A stretch of DNA of 64,000 nt, taken from the NCBI RefSeq assembly GCF_010183535.1, contig NC_071332.1, forward strand, positions 9,796,001 to 9,860,000, given 5' to 3'. The notes beneath the pieces are model-generated. The model searched no databases. It saw only the letters and a program-made list of their open reading frames with translations, and was not told the DNA's origin. The position numbers and the translations under genes are program-made. The stretch is from Caenorhabditis remanei (taxonomy: Eukaryota; Nematoda; Chromadorea; Rhabditida; Rhabditidae). This document shows, piece after piece, positions 37,901 through 48,511 of the stretch. Within the stretch, counting starts at the first letter, position 1. Each line of letters opens with the position of its first letter.

Positions 37901-38305
37901 ACAGATCGACAAGAAAAGGACGTCCGGTGAAGCTATCCGGACTCGATATTGTCAGAATTTCATAGCAAATGTTGTTGGCCTGTCGCCAGAAAGAGACGAG
38001 ATGAATATAGGTACGGAAACGGATATATAGCTCGGATTCAGATGTGAGCGTAGAACTTAACAGAATTGACGGAATCGAGGGGACTCAGCTGATGACACAA
38101 GAGCCGGTAAAAAAATATCGACAAAAAGGAGACGTCGGGCACTGTTTTCAGGCACCCAAGATTGTCAGGATCCTTACTATCTTTGAGTTTGAAAATTATG
38201 GCAGATGATACATCAGTCCGACGATTTCTACAATCTGACACTGAGCAGTCGACAGTCAAACGGTAACAGAACCAGCTCCGAACGAAATTGAACTAAACAG
38301 GAAAA
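34995..38305. other. 3.3 kb gene-poor region
   Basis: Promoter of the CHK gene, then AT-rich and CT-rich stretches (36519-36888 is polypyrimidine on the minus strand). CTCCGCCC octamers lie at 35372-35379, 36385-36392 and 37532-37539. A fragment at 37181-37208 resembles the 3' end of the frame at 38306-38653. No confident gene. Confidence 0.45.
37124..37208 (+). pseudogene. Possible exon fragment related to the frame ending at 38653
   Basis: After a good 3' splice site (TCTACAG, near 37133) an open stretch ends VSPRPIWQVMRR and a stop at 37206-37208. The frame ending at 38653 finishes in FRNPIWQVRQR and stop. The DNA matches 17 of 17 bases in TCCGATCTGGCAAGTTA, then a further eight-base match GTTGACT-type block across the stop. 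The upstream parts do not align by eye, so this is at best a terminal exon or relic of a small family. Confidence 0.3.
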
Positions 38306-38653
38306 ATGAGCCCGATTATCAAACGAGATCTAGACGGGCTTCAAAGATTTCCCAGGCTGCTATCAGAAGACCCCGAAGATGTGACGGCGGGAAGAACGAG
38401 AGCCAATGCTACTAGAACATCTGTAACTCAAGTGAAAGAGACGGTCAGACCACATCGAGTTCGGATGTCGCCACGTCAACGAAATGTTTTTCGAGTAGGT
38501 GTTACTGATGCACAACCAGATCCTCACTACATGAGAACGATGGATCAAGTTTATCCATACTGCGAGGCGCTATATTTCAAGGCTAAATTCGACGTTCAAA
38601 TGGTGAAGGTGAATGCGTTTAGGAATCCGATCTGGCAAGTTAGGCAGCGTTGA
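38306..38653 (+). CDS. Hypothetical 115-residue protein
   Basis: Single open frame with ATG in acceptable context (GGAAAAATGAGC) and an upstream AAACAG that could be a trans-splice acceptor. The product is basic (RTRANATRTSV, RPHRVRMSPRQRN) with an aromatic C-terminal third (VYPYCEALYFKAKF). No domain is recognised. Support comes from length, balanced codon use and a diverged relative of its C-terminus at 37181-37208 with the same reading frame and stop. It could also be a remnant of a mobile element. Confidence 0.3.
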   Translation: MSPIIKRDLDGLQRFPRLLSEDPEDVTAGRTRANATRTSVTQVKETVRPHRVRMSPRQRNVFRVGVTDAQPDPHYMRTMDQVYPYCEALYFKAKFDVQMVKVNAFRNPIWQVRQR

Positions 38654-40539
38654 CTGTAGTACTTTGGATTTGTCCCATGTGGAGACGTGGAAGATTTTTT
38701 CTTATCGCCTGATTTAGAGAAAATAGAGGAGTAAGGGAACGAAATCGTATCAGAAAAGTAGAGATCTAACAATTGTGCTTTTCCGGAACGGACTGCTCAC
38801 AGCTAAAAGACTACTAACAAGCTAAGAAAAGTATTACGATCCAGAAGTTGGAGAGAATTGTGAGACTTTGACAGTCTCAACCGTTCGGGAAGCGCCGGAG
38901 GCGCTGTAAAATCCAGACGGGTGGTGTAGAAAAGGAGGTTTAGTCGCCGTTAGGCGACGTGAACCGACTGGTATTACACAAATCATAAAATATCTGATTG
39001 TAAAAATAATTAACACCTGATCGTTATTACTGAAACAATCAGGGAAATCGTCGTGAAGTTCTGAAAATTCTGGAAAAATCATGTTCCTTTCGATCGCAAT
39101 TAATGTTTGCACTACAGCATGAAATCTGTCTTGTTTCAGGAACGAATCCGTTTTATACTTGAAACGTAGAAACCTGAGTTTGAAACCATTTCATATGACC
39201 AAATCATTCTACATTTTCTTGATTCCTCACCTGATTTTCAGTCATTTACTTTCAGGCAAAACATGAATGACTCACGAGAACAACAAAAAAAGAGTTTGAA
39301 CTTTTGAAATAGCATAAATCAAAATACTCATTTCCATATTTTTGTATTCCAGACCTCCTGGTCAGACCCTGTCTGCATTCACCATTCCCCTAAAACTTGA
39401 ACTATTGAACAATCGGAACTTATATTTCAGATCAACAGTCCCGGAACTGACTCATACGTCCACGTTGCAGATTTTTGCATTTCGAAACTTATGAAGAGTC
39501 AATTAGAAGTCTTGTGATTGGAACATAAACTACATACCAAAAGTGACACAATTCCAGTCAACCAAACACTAATTCCATGAATAGTTGTCTTTGAAATACG
39601 TGTCTAATAATTTTCAGCTTTGAACTTTTGGTTTAAACTCTTGAAAAAAGCGGAGACTCTGATAACGATTTCCGGAATATTTTCGGTTTTATATCATTTT
39701 GAGTTGATAATCTAGATTATAACAAAGATCAAGAACACGTATTTAAATCCGGAATAGATGTTATTCAAATTTCGAACAAACATAATTTTATTACCACCGT
39801 GACAAGTTTCTTATCATCTTATCAACAATTTAACAACACGGCAGTTCCTGGAGCTCCAACAATTTTCGTCTCTTATCAATGACTCGCATTTTATTTGTTT
39901 GCACCTGAACTTTTGGCTCTGAAAAATTGAAAGAGAGGAGGTCGTTTCAAACCGAAACACCTCTCGATAAGTATCTCTTTCTCTTGAAATTTGGCGTCCA
40001 ACACCAAATTTTGATGACGTCAAAAACACTTGACCATGGGCATGGCCGACGACGTATTTCTTCTTTCTGTCTGCAACAATTTTGGACGATCGAAATGTTG
40101 CGTCTCTCTCGAAAAGCTTTCGAAATTGACAGCATTAGGATGAGAAAGTGTGAAATTGGAAATGACGAAAAAGTACAGGAAAATAGAAAAATGAATCTGC
40201 CACTAAGGATATATTGAAGTTCTTACCTGAGATGATTTTGGAAAAAATTCAAGTGGTATATACAGAGTATAATTGGGTTGTTAGACTATGTTACGTCATA
40301 TCGTAATTGACTGATCAAGTACCGATAACTGCAGTAAAAAAGGAATTTATTTAAATATTGGATCTCCTCGTAATGAATAAATGCAATGAAAGTGAATTTA
40401 AATATCCGGAAAATAATATAAGTAAGTACAGTAAAACCCCGAAATCCAGAGGAAAAAGTAAACGAATTTTGAATGGAACGAATAAGGAGAAGTGAAGAAA
40501 TTTGTTGGAATGAATAGAGGAAACATTAATAAAGCGTAT
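38654..40539. other. Intergenic with a hairpin cluster
   Basis: Apart from the hairpins at 38861-38965 no feature is supported. Frames at 39814-40217 overlap on both strands and look like chance. TTTATT at 40346-40351 may be a distal minus-strand AATAAA for the short lipin gene. Confidence 0.45.
38861..38965. other. Cluster of three perfect hairpins, possible structured RNA
   Basis: TGAGACT/AGTCTCA (38861-38867, 38873-38879), AGCGCC/GGCGCT (38891-38896, 38900-38905) and GTCGCC/GGCGAC (38943-38948, 38953-38958). The last is extended by GGTT/AACC (38937-38940, 38962-38965). Short loops (5, 3 and 4 bases) and GC-rich stems stand out from AT-rich surroundings. It may be a non-coding RNA or the structured end of a transposable element. 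Strand is unknown; no match to a known RNA family was recognised. Confidence 0.35.
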
Positions 40540-42124
40540 CTATACAAACAAGCTCATTTTACTTTTTCTCTTCTGACTTGCAATTAATTCCGTTCTCTGA
40601 TCTTCATATTCTTTCAATTCGTCGTCCAGAACATCTTCCGGCCTGACATGCCAATGCGTAAAGTTACTGTGATTCAGAGGCTTGCTCCATGCAGATGTGT
40701 GTCTCTCTTTCTTCACAGCATGGTCTTTTATACTGTAATCTCATCTCTTAAACTTATATATCTAAGAATTCAACTCACTGAAATGGAAGAGGAGGGAACA
40801 TATAGTCGACTGAATCTGTTGCAATCGACGTGTAACTTGGTTCCAGCCTCGATGAATCCCATCTTTTTATAGTTCCGCTTGGTTCAATTATTAGAATTCT
40901 AGCAGTGGGAACAGCTACAGCTTTATATGAAATGACATCAGTATCACGGTTACCGAATCCAGCATAGAAAGGATTGGGGCTTGGAAACAACTTTTTCAAA
41001 TCTGAGAGTGCGGCAATTTTGAATTCTTCTGGACATCGATCGATAACTTCTCTGGAATAAAACTGGTTAACTTGATAGAACCAAGTTGAGAATATAATGA
41101 TACCTTTTCAATGCTCTCATAGTACTTGTTGGGGAGAGTAAAACTGGACCATCCGGTAAATGTTTCCCGTCCTGAGTGACACTTTTCAAATACTCTTTCG
41201 TCATGTGACTATGTCCAATAGCTCGAGAAGATAGATAAATCATCTTGTATCCGTTATTCTTGATCCGATTGTAGAGCTCCACAACTCCATTGTGTGCCCA
41301 TGTTCCACCAACAACCGGGAGTACATGACCGAGAACATCAGACTTTGTGATTGTACCATCAATATCCGAAATCACAAGTTGCTCGTACCATTTGTAAAGA
41401 TAAATGTTACAAGTACACCAAGTTGTTCCTTGAAGTTTTGTAGTGATTTGAAAGCGAATTTCATTGGATCCAAGAGATAGATTCAATGCTTTCAGTTTAT
41501 CAGAAGGCAGACGCAGACGTTCAATGAATTCAGAAGTCAAGCTTTCATCAAGATCATCTTCACTGAGTGGCCTGAAAATAATACTATTCTCGAGTGTTTT
41601 CTCCTATCCAACTAACTCTTCTTTTGGTCCTTCATCCTCTTTCGTAGCTCCCAAACTTGTCGATCGTTTTCTTGTTCTTTCTATCTTCTCACCATTTTCA
41701 GTTGCTCTCTCAGTTTTTTCTAATTCACATTCACTCTCTGCCTGATCCATTTCTTTTTCCTTCTTTTCAGGAACATCTGGTCTTTCCAGAACATTTGAAT
41801 TCTCATCATCTGTTTCCACAAAGACCACAACTCCGTTATCCGTCAGCTTCATTTTCATGTCGATTGATTTACCATTGACTTCAATATCCACATAGTTATT
41901 ACTACAACTGAATACTCCATATTTCCCAAATCGGACATGAAATGGTGTTGATTTGTACTCTCCATCAGGCTGCTCTACGACAACAATATCAATCGCTCCT
42001 GAAAAAAGAAAGAATTCAAAGAGCTCTCTTTCCTTAAATATGAATGAAAACCTGAACGAGTTGCTGGATTGATCGAGTTGTGAACATATTTTAATTTCTG
42101 AATCATACTGTGTGCATAATCCAT
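40540..42124 (-). CDS. Short lipin paralogue (phosphatidate phosphatase)
   Basis: Five exons (42124-42052, 41998-41617, 41571-41104, 41051-40779, 40732-40540) give 462 aa. The N-LIP domain (1-110, starting MDYAHSMIQKLKYVHNSINP) and the LNS2 catalytic domain, with DIDGT (Asp221, Asp223) in ISDIDGTITKSD, are both present. Compared with the 805 aa lipin at 50.8-53.5 kb it lacks the two middle exons, but all shared introns are in the same place and phase, including a GTTAGT donor after the N-LIP exon. Lipins dephosphorylate phosphatidic acid to diacylglycerol and shape the nuclear envelope in worms. The reading frame is intact, so this is a live duplicate or a very young one. A retrotransposon ends about 165 bases before its ATG. 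Confidence 0.88.
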
Positions 42125-42289
42125 TGTTTATCTATTTTAATTCAGTCTCAGCTGAATGGTGACGATACTGAAAAAAGTGAATGAAATTTGGTGCTATAAA
42201 GAAGGAGGATGATAGATAGAAGTGAAGATAATTCTGTTTCAGAAAAGAAGAAGGTGGAAATACTAACAATTCTGATATTCCCATTATCC

Positions 42290-42952
42290 TTTTGGTTTCA
42301 GGAAGATTACCCTCTGAACAGTTTGGCGAGCCTGCTACAGCGGCGGGAGTCCACCTCACGGTAGGTCCGCTAGCTGTGATGTAAGAAATCATTAAACTCT
42401 TCATCAGTTTGGTTCATTTGTACAAAGTGGGTTTGTGCAGATGGGTCGAGTTCAGGGAACCCCAGGGTCTATGTGTTCATCACTACTATGCTGGTCAGTA
42501 GCTGCTTTGATGGTTTCGGACCCTGGGTATTTACCATCCCCCTCCCTTATATGAACAATGATTATTATCAGATCAGGATTCCTCCAACTATGTCATAGTC
42601 GTCGGGTGTTGGCACACCACTGACTATGACGGAGTTTCCCGCCAGGAGCCTCACGGCCTTCAACTTTCCCTTTCAGGTTTGCACCCTCCAGATCGAGTCG
42701 GCATCCAACCGGTCCGCGCGTGTGTTCTTAAGGCCAGAGCTCTATTTCAGATCTAGAGACAGAGACCATCCGAAACACAATGCCAGATCAGATTGCGGTG
42801 GTTGGGCATCCATACTTCCGGGTCGCTACCCAACTCCTCCCTACCGCCCAAACGGAGAGCACCGGAATGATACTCTCCCCCAATGAGGAGCCGGTTTAGT
42901 GATTAGCTAACACCGACTTTTATTTTTATGTTGGGGGCTTATCTGACGGTAT
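42290..42952 (-). other. NeSL 3' UTR
   Basis: GC-rich (visibly above the AT-rich host) with many short inverted segments, such as GGGAACCCC near 42457, between the ORF stop at 42953 and host-like sequence. In R2/NeSL-type elements the 3' UTR folds and is recognised by the element's own reverse transcriptase to prime on cut target DNA. The exact end cannot be fixed from one copy. Confidence 0.6.
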
Positions 42953-45900
42953 TCACCGTGATACGCCTTGTCCAACGCTTCTTTGGAAGCCCTGATTCTG
43001 ATAGCTTTTGCCGGATTGCCGGGAATCAGTTTGTTTTTTGGATCCTCGCCAAGTTTTGCCTTTTTTGGACTTTGATCTTCTCTTTTTCTCTTCCTCGGAT
43101 TTCTTCTCACGCTCTCTTGTTTTAAAAGGCTGAAATCGATCTGAGACTTGAACATTTTCCATGGGTTCATCTCCGAATCTGATCTCCTGCTGGTCTTTTC
43201 TGCAGTATAGATCACTCACAATTCTGTAGCTATCTCCGAAGATATGCCTCCAGTAGATTTGTTTAGAAGACTCTAGAGCAATCATGGAGATGTCTGGGAT
43301 CAGGTTTCTGATTTGCCCATCAGAGAGACCCAGCATTCTCAGAGAGTTTGAGGTGTCTGGCCAGTAGGTCCCAAGACTTCCGACCACTAGTGGAAGGATT
43401 ACTGCTCTCTTTCCCAGTCTTGCGAAGTAATCAATAAAGTGACTGTACTTCTGCATCTTCCAATCCCACGCGGCTTCGATTGCTACAACACCATTCTCGT
43501 ATGGTACCGTAACATCCGCCAGTAGGACTTCCGGACCATCTTTCTGTATCATGATGATATCTGGACGCTCTCTGGTTGGTCCGGGCTCCGTATCCACCAT
43601 GATGTCATAGTGGTTGTTGTCTTTTCCGCCTCGTATCACCTCCTGCAGTATTCTGTTTAAGACACGATCATGCCTCTGGGTGATTCCAGATGAAAGGCTG
43701 TATGTGCAATGCTGGAGGATGTGAGCCTGAGACTCACATTCATAGCCGCACCATCTGCAGTTTTTCGGCAGGTCTTTATTGTAGCTGTTGCCGTTGCAGA
43801 TCAGCTGGCTCAGCCGTGCTGGGTGTACGAACTTTTGGCAAGAAATGCTGCAGTTCTTTCCATCATTGACAAATTTGTTTGATTGTGGGTGGTGTTGAAG
43901 CACCTGCACAACCTTGCTTTTGACCTTCTTGTTTTCCAAGAAGTTCTTGAGCATCGCCGATTTCACCAGATCTTTCAGCTTTGTTACCAGTTTCATACTG
44001 TCAGCTTTCGAGAATACTTTGATCTGTGAGTTTTCTGATGCTTGCACTTCTAAAGCAATTTCGCCATTTTCCGGAATGAATTGCATTGATTTCAGCGGGG
44101 CTCCAAGGTTGACACTGAGCGTTCGAATAGCTTCGTTCATTCGCGAGAAGAGGCTGTAACCTCCTTTCGTGATTGCTTTCTTGGTGTTCAGGTACTCGCA
44201 CTGCTCTTGGAGCGTGGCTTTTTGGGTCTTCAGTCCCATCACCTTTGCCGTGATTCTACTCAACGCCTTTTTGTGGATGGACGAGATGTATTCGTCGTCT
44301 GACCACAGTTTGAACAGTGTGGACGCCAGGAACGATATGAGACACGTGAATCGGGGAGACAAAACTCCGAGTCCTCCATTCTTTACTGGAATTTGGACAT
44401 ATTCGAGTGGTGATCCTTTAATTGGGATGTTGTGATACATCTTCACACTTTTCATGACTGTGTTCTCAAACTCCTTTAACTCCGTCAGCTTTGGAGTGGC
44501 GTTTCTGTACATATGTTGCAGTCTCGGCAAGATGAATGCCTTCAGCACATCAAGTTTCTGGTTCGGCGCCAGGTCTGTGTCATGGACCATTTGGAGTTCC
44601 GCGGCAATCTGAGTCAGGGATTCTGATTCCGAGGCTCTACCACCGTTTCCGGTTTGGACTCCGAGATACTTGTAAGTATCCCCATCCGACATAGTCCGAA
44701 TGGGCATTCCATGAATCTTGATTCTTGCATACTGATCAACACTTCCTTTTTTGATCGTCAGTGAAGCACACTTCTTTGGCTTAAATATCAGGGCAACACT
44801 ACGACAGTCCTTGTCCAGCTGATTGAGCACCTTTTGCATCTCATCCTGGTTGTTGGTAAGGATAGCAAGATCGTCAGCAAATGCAAGGCAACGTACGTCG
44901 TTTCCAACGCAGTTGTAACCTGTCTTCCTCGTCTGATGCCTTCGGATTATGCCTTCAAGACAGATGTTGAATAGAGTTGGCGAAATGGGATCACCTTGCT
45001 TAACTCCAGCTTCAATCATGATGTTCTGAGTTTTCTGCTCCGCTGTCTTGACTCTCATTGACGATCCATTATACATGTCACTGATTATATTGATGACTGA
45101 TTCAGGATACCCGAATGCGGCTAGTGATCTTCTGATCAACTCGTGGGGCACGCTTCCAAAAGCGTTCGTCAAGTCTAACCATGAACACGACAGGTTTCGG
45201 TTGAGAACTGTGGCTGTGTCTATGCACATCCGCAGAATTCCGATTGACTCATTGCATCCATCGATCGCCTGGAAGCCTCTTTGGCAATCACTGATGACTC
45301 CTTTCACTGAGGAAATTCTCCTGTTCCAGACTGAGGAGTAGAGTTTGTATACAGTAGCCATTAGAGAGATGGGTCTCCAATTCTCTGGCTTCTTTCTTTC
45401 CTCTTCAGTACAATCTTTTGGTAACAGAACAGTTTCTGCTTCTTTCCAGTGGCTCGGAATCTTCCCGTGCTGTCGACATTCATCGAACAACAACGCCAAA
45501 CGTTTACCTTCCGGATCGAACCATTTCAGATCACTGTACTTCACTCCATCAGTTCCGGGAGAGGTATCTTTGATCTTTGCAAGAATCGCTTTCACTTCTC
45601 CTGACGAGATCGGACCTTCAATGCTTGGATCAACATTCGCCTTTTTGATTCCACTGCACACAGTATTCAATGCATCTTCTGTTACTGGTTGTGCTTTCAG
45701 GGTTTGCCTGAAGTGGTTTTCCACGACGTTAATATCAATTTCACATCGTGCGGAGTGTTTCCCAATTATCACATTGAAGGTCTTTGCTCGGTTCTTTGCA
45801 TACTGGAATCTGAGCGGCTCGTTAGATTCTTTTACAAATCGATCTTTTGGTTTCACCGCTTCTGTCCTTCTGCTTGTCTGCGTCGCCATCTCACCTTCAT

Positions 45901-48184
45901 TCAGCAATGGTGGTGGGCATCTTGCAGTTATCTTATCTACCAGATACTTGTTTCCATTGTTTGCCTTGAAGATGGCGGCAGTGAGTGAGTCGGCAATCCA
46001 GGTCAGTGTCTGGATGTTAGAACCTTGCTCTTGGTACGATTTCATCTGTTTATCAAACCAAGTTCTCACTTGCTCAATGAGCTTTGCCGGTTCTCCTTTT
46101 GGCTGAGCTTTCTTTGTTGGCTCCCCTTTCGGCGGCTGAGCTTTCTTTGTCTCCTGTTTCTTTTTGCCATACTTTCCCTTCTTCTTTGACGTTTGCTTTT
46201 TCGTCACTTCTGGGCTAGCAATTTTCATTGCTGGCAGGCTTGGAGTCACTTTCGGTTCCGTAGTGGGCTCTTTCGTTGGTGGGCTGTCACACGTCACCTC
46301 CATCTCCTCAGTTTCGCCCACAAGTGGGTGAAACTTCCCAGGTGAGACGACTTTGATCTCTGGACCAGTGAATTGTCTCTTGGCTTCTGGAGAGATGTTT
46401 GGCGATCGTTCAGTTACCACTCCCCTCTTTCTAGCCTTTTGTACCACTTTCCAGCCTTCATCTTGTTCTGGCTCGCGACTCTTCGGTGTCTCTTGTTGCT
46501 GTGGAACGGGATCCACTTCCATGTTTCCTACATCCATCATCGGTGTAGCTGAACGAGAGCACGTCGGACAGACGGCACACTGGCTGCTTCGACTTGTGGG
46601 TCGACTTTGGGCGAAACTTTTTCCCGGAGAGTTATAATATTTGATTTTTTCAGCAAATATCTCGTAGTTGGGTTTCAGTTCTTCAAGGAGATTTCTTCGG
46701 AAGTTTTTCACGTCTTCCTCTACTTCCTCCATTTCCCATTCGGTATCTTGGATGAAGGCTTCCGCCATTTTCATCACAAATACCCCACAGTTGTAGCTGT
46801 CTCTTTGTCTTGGCTGTTCATCCTGTTCCTTTGGGATAATCAGTCCAAGTTCGTTCACCAACTCTTCAATATAACTACTCATTCGCGATCCAGTCGGATC
46901 ATAGAATGCAGCAATTCCATTCGAGATGGTCAAGAGCGTCCAGTGTTCATCTGCACAGATCGGAAACACGACTCTGTTCTTTCCGTCTTCCAGATTCCTC
47001 TGGATAAGTGGGACTAGGTCCACTCTCGCGGGGAACTGGTAATTGAGTGGATCAATTATGTTCACGGAGTCACAGTTTTCCACTCTCATCTTCAAGAACG
47101 CCATCATGATATCTGTATCAATGTATGCATCCTTTCCCGTTTCATTTATCAAGCTCCACACGTTGATTCCTGGTTTTGGACGAGCCCCTTTTGGGTCTTC
47201 ATCCTCACTCAACGTGATGATTTCCTGGATTTCTTGACAAATGGAGGAAGCTGAGGACTGGCTCGATTTTATTGAGCTTTTTGATGGTGAGTTGTTCCCT
47301 TTCGGATCGATAGTGAGCGCCTGATTTGCTTTTTCAGGGCTTTCCACATTTGGGCTATCATTTGATTGGGAATGTTCCTGTTCGTCCTTATTGGACTTGG
47401 TCAGGAATTTCAACATTGCACCATTTTCAGTCTTCTTCTCCTCAACAACATTAGCTTTCGGTTTCCTTATGTCAACAAATGGGGCAGCATTGTTCAACTC
47501 ATTAGCTATTTGCTGTCTTGTGTTGGGTGGTACTGGGACAACTATTGCAGACTCGTCATACTTGTAGTTGTGCACTTTTTGAAGGTGGGTCTGGATCCAC
47601 TTCGTACCGCATTTTTTTTCCGGTTCGTACTCGTTGCACATACTACACTTGTAGATGAACGTGGCATCAAGTTGGTGCTTCTCTTTCACGTGGAGTTTCA
47701 TATGCTTGGTAAAACTGGACCCTCTCCCACGGGTTTGGGTGCACTCCCGACACAGCGGGCACAAGATGTTATTCTTGTTTGGAAGGTCGATCGCGAATGT
47801 GATCTTACCTTCTTCTCTGTGCGTAATCTCCAGCTCATCAGTCAGAGTATACACACTGCTGATTCGAGCTCCTCCTCTCGATGGTTTTGGAGGCGACCTT
47901 TTCGACGTCTGAGGAGTATTTCCCAGTTTTAGCAGATTGTATTTGCACCCAAGGACAGTCACCGTTTTGTCGTCAGCGGGGTTCGTACTGGCTGCCTGAG
48001 CATATGTTCTGGCTACAGGTTTCCACGTCATTTCACATTGACTATTTGACATAGTATTTCTAGAATTATCACCGGTTTTGTTAGTCAGGTTCTCATTCAC
48101 AGGTTTAGAATATTCATTTGTCATGATGTTGTTAATCAAATATTTTGTCTTTCTTTTGACAGTTTGTTCTGATTTGTTATTCAC
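42953..48184 (-). CDS. NeSL polyprotein: zinc fingers, Ulp1-like protease, reverse transcriptase, restriction-like endonuclease
   Basis: An uninterrupted 1743 aa frame. In order: two C2H2-type fingers (Cys142/Cys145-His165/His170 and Cys180/Cys183-His200/His205); a Ulp1/SENP-like cysteine protease with His414 (DEHWTLL), Asp429 (AFYDPTG) and Cys466 (DSYNCGVF); a Lys/Pro-rich linker (about 640-720); reverse transcriptase with PENWRPISL, the GVKQGDPISP block and catalytic Asp1104-Asp1105 in FADDLAIL; a CCHC knuckle (from Cys1476, CRWCGYECE) and a PD-(D/E)xK endonuclease with Asp1542 (RPDII) and Asp1557 (LLADVTVP). Every catalytic residue seems present, so the element may still be mobile. The protein would nick its target and copy its own RNA there; what the protease cleaves is unknown. 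The first Met at 48184 is used; a second lies 20 residues in. Confidence 0.95.
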   Translation of the reverse strand: MNNKSEQTVKRKTKYLINNIMTNEYSKPVNENLTNKTGDNSRNTMSNSQCEMTWKPVARTYAQAASTNPADDKTVTVLGCKYNLLKLGNTPQTSKRSPPKPSRGGARISSVYTLTDELEITHREEGKITFAIDLPNKNNILCPLCRECTQTRGRGSSFTKHMKLHVKEKHQLDATFIYKCSMCNEYEPEKKCGTKWIQTHLQKVHNYKYDESAIVVPVPPNTRQQIANELNNAAPFVDIRKPKANVVEEKKTENGAMLKFLTKSNKDEQEHSQSNDSPNVESPEKANQALTIDPKGNNSPSKSSIKSSQSSASSICQEIQEIITLSEDEDPKGARPKPGINVWSLINETGKDAYIDTDIMMAFLKMRVENCDSVNIIDPLNYQFPARVDLVPLIQRNLEDGKNRVVFPICADEHWTLLTISNGIAAFYDPTGSRMSSYIEELVNELGLIIPKEQDEQPRQRDSYNCGVFVMKMAEAFIQDTEWEMEEVEEDVKNFRRNLLEELKPNYEIFAEKIKYYNSPGKSFAQSRPTSRSSQCAVCPTCSRSATPMMDVGNMEVDPVPQQQETPKSREPEQDEGWKVVQKARKRGVVTERSPNISPEAKRQFTGPEIKVVSPGKFHPLVGETEEMEVTCDSPPTKEPTTEPKVTPSLPAMKIASPEVTKKQTSKKKGKYGKKKQETKKAQPPKGEPTKKAQPKGEPAKLIEQVRTWFDKQMKSYQEQGSNIQTLTWIADSLTAAIFKANNGNKYLVDKITARCPPPLLNEGEMATQTSRRTEAVKPKDRFVKESNEPLRFQYAKNRAKTFNVIIGKHSARCEIDINVVENHFRQTLKAQPVTEDALNTVCSGIKKANVDPSIEGPISSGEVKAILAKIKDTSPGTDGVKYSDLKWFDPEGKRLALLFDECRQHGKIPSHWKEAETVLLPKDCTEEERKKPENWRPISLMATVYKLYSSVWNRRISSVKGVISDCQRGFQAIDGCNESIGILRMCIDTATVLNRNLSCSWLDLTNAFGSVPHELIRRSLAAFGYPESVINIISDMYNGSSMRVKTAEQKTQNIMIEAGVKQGDPISPTLFNICLEGIIRRHQTRKTGYNCVGNDVRCLAFADDLAILTNNQDEMQKVLNQLDKDCRSVALIFKPKKCASLTIKKGSVDQYARIKIHGMPIRTMSDGDTYKYLGVQTGNGGRASESESLTQIAAELQMVHDTDLAPNQKLDVLKAFILPRLQHMYRNATPKLTELKEFENTVMKSVKMYHNIPIKGSPLEYVQIPVKNGGLGVLSPRFTCLISFLASTLFKLWSDDEYISSIHKKALSRITAKVMGLKTQKATLQEQCEYLNTKKAITKGGYSLFSRMNEAIRTLSVNLGAPLKSMQFIPENGEIALEVQASENSQIKVFSKADSMKLVTKLKDLVKSAMLKNFLENKKVKSKVVQVLQHHPQSNKFVNDGKNCSISCQKFVHPARLSQLICNGNSYNKDLPKNCRWCGYECESQAHILQHCTYSLSSGITQRHDRVLNRILQEVIRGGKDNNHYDIMVDTEPGPTRERPDIIMIQKDGPEVLLADVTVPYENGVVAIEAAWDWKMQKYSHFIDYFARLGKRAVILPLVVGSLGTYWPDTSNSLRMLGLSDGQIRNLIPDISMIALESSKQIYWRHIFGDSYRIVSDLYCRKDQQEIRFGDEPMENVQVSDRFQPFKTREREKKSEEEKKRRSKSKKGKTWRGSKKQTDSRQSGKSYQNQGFQRSVGQGVSR

Positions 48185-48412
48185 AATAATTTGTGTTATC
48201 TTGTGTCAATGCGAAAATTTCGCCCAAGATTCAGGTCACCCGAGGTTGTTCGATGAGTTCTCCTTTGAGAGTTATTGATTCAGTGGGAGTTTCCTCCGCC
48301 ACAAAAATCAATACCCTTTTCCACCAAATCCTTCTCTCCCGCGTGAACTAAATCAAATTTTTGCCAGAGAATAAATTTTCCGACAAAAATCGATAATTTG
48401 AAAATCGCGGAA

Positions 48413-48511
48413 AATTTCGCGCGAAATTCGGTTCACTTTCTCGAAGATTCTCCGCTCGAATCTTCTGGAAAATTTCGAGAAAATGCGCGAAGAATTCGAA
48501 AATTCTCGCGC
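48413..48511. repeat. Hairpin cluster in the NeSL 5' region
   Basis: A perfect 16 bp palindrome AATTTCGCGCGAAATT (48413-48428). A hairpin with 8 bp stem GAAGATTC/GAATCTTC and 7-base loop (48443-48450, 48458-48465). A longer stem of GCGCGAAGAATT against AATTCTCGCGC with one bulge (48485-48496, 48501-48511). Three adjoining structures within 100 bases imply a folded RNA leader. Confidence 0.75.

Noticed and set aside
42953..48184. Maverick/Polinton or virus-like origin because of the cysteine protease
   Set aside because: The protease is Ulp1-like, but the same ORF has a non-LTR reverse transcriptase and a restriction-like endonuclease, with no polymerase B, integrase or capsid. This is the NeSL layout.
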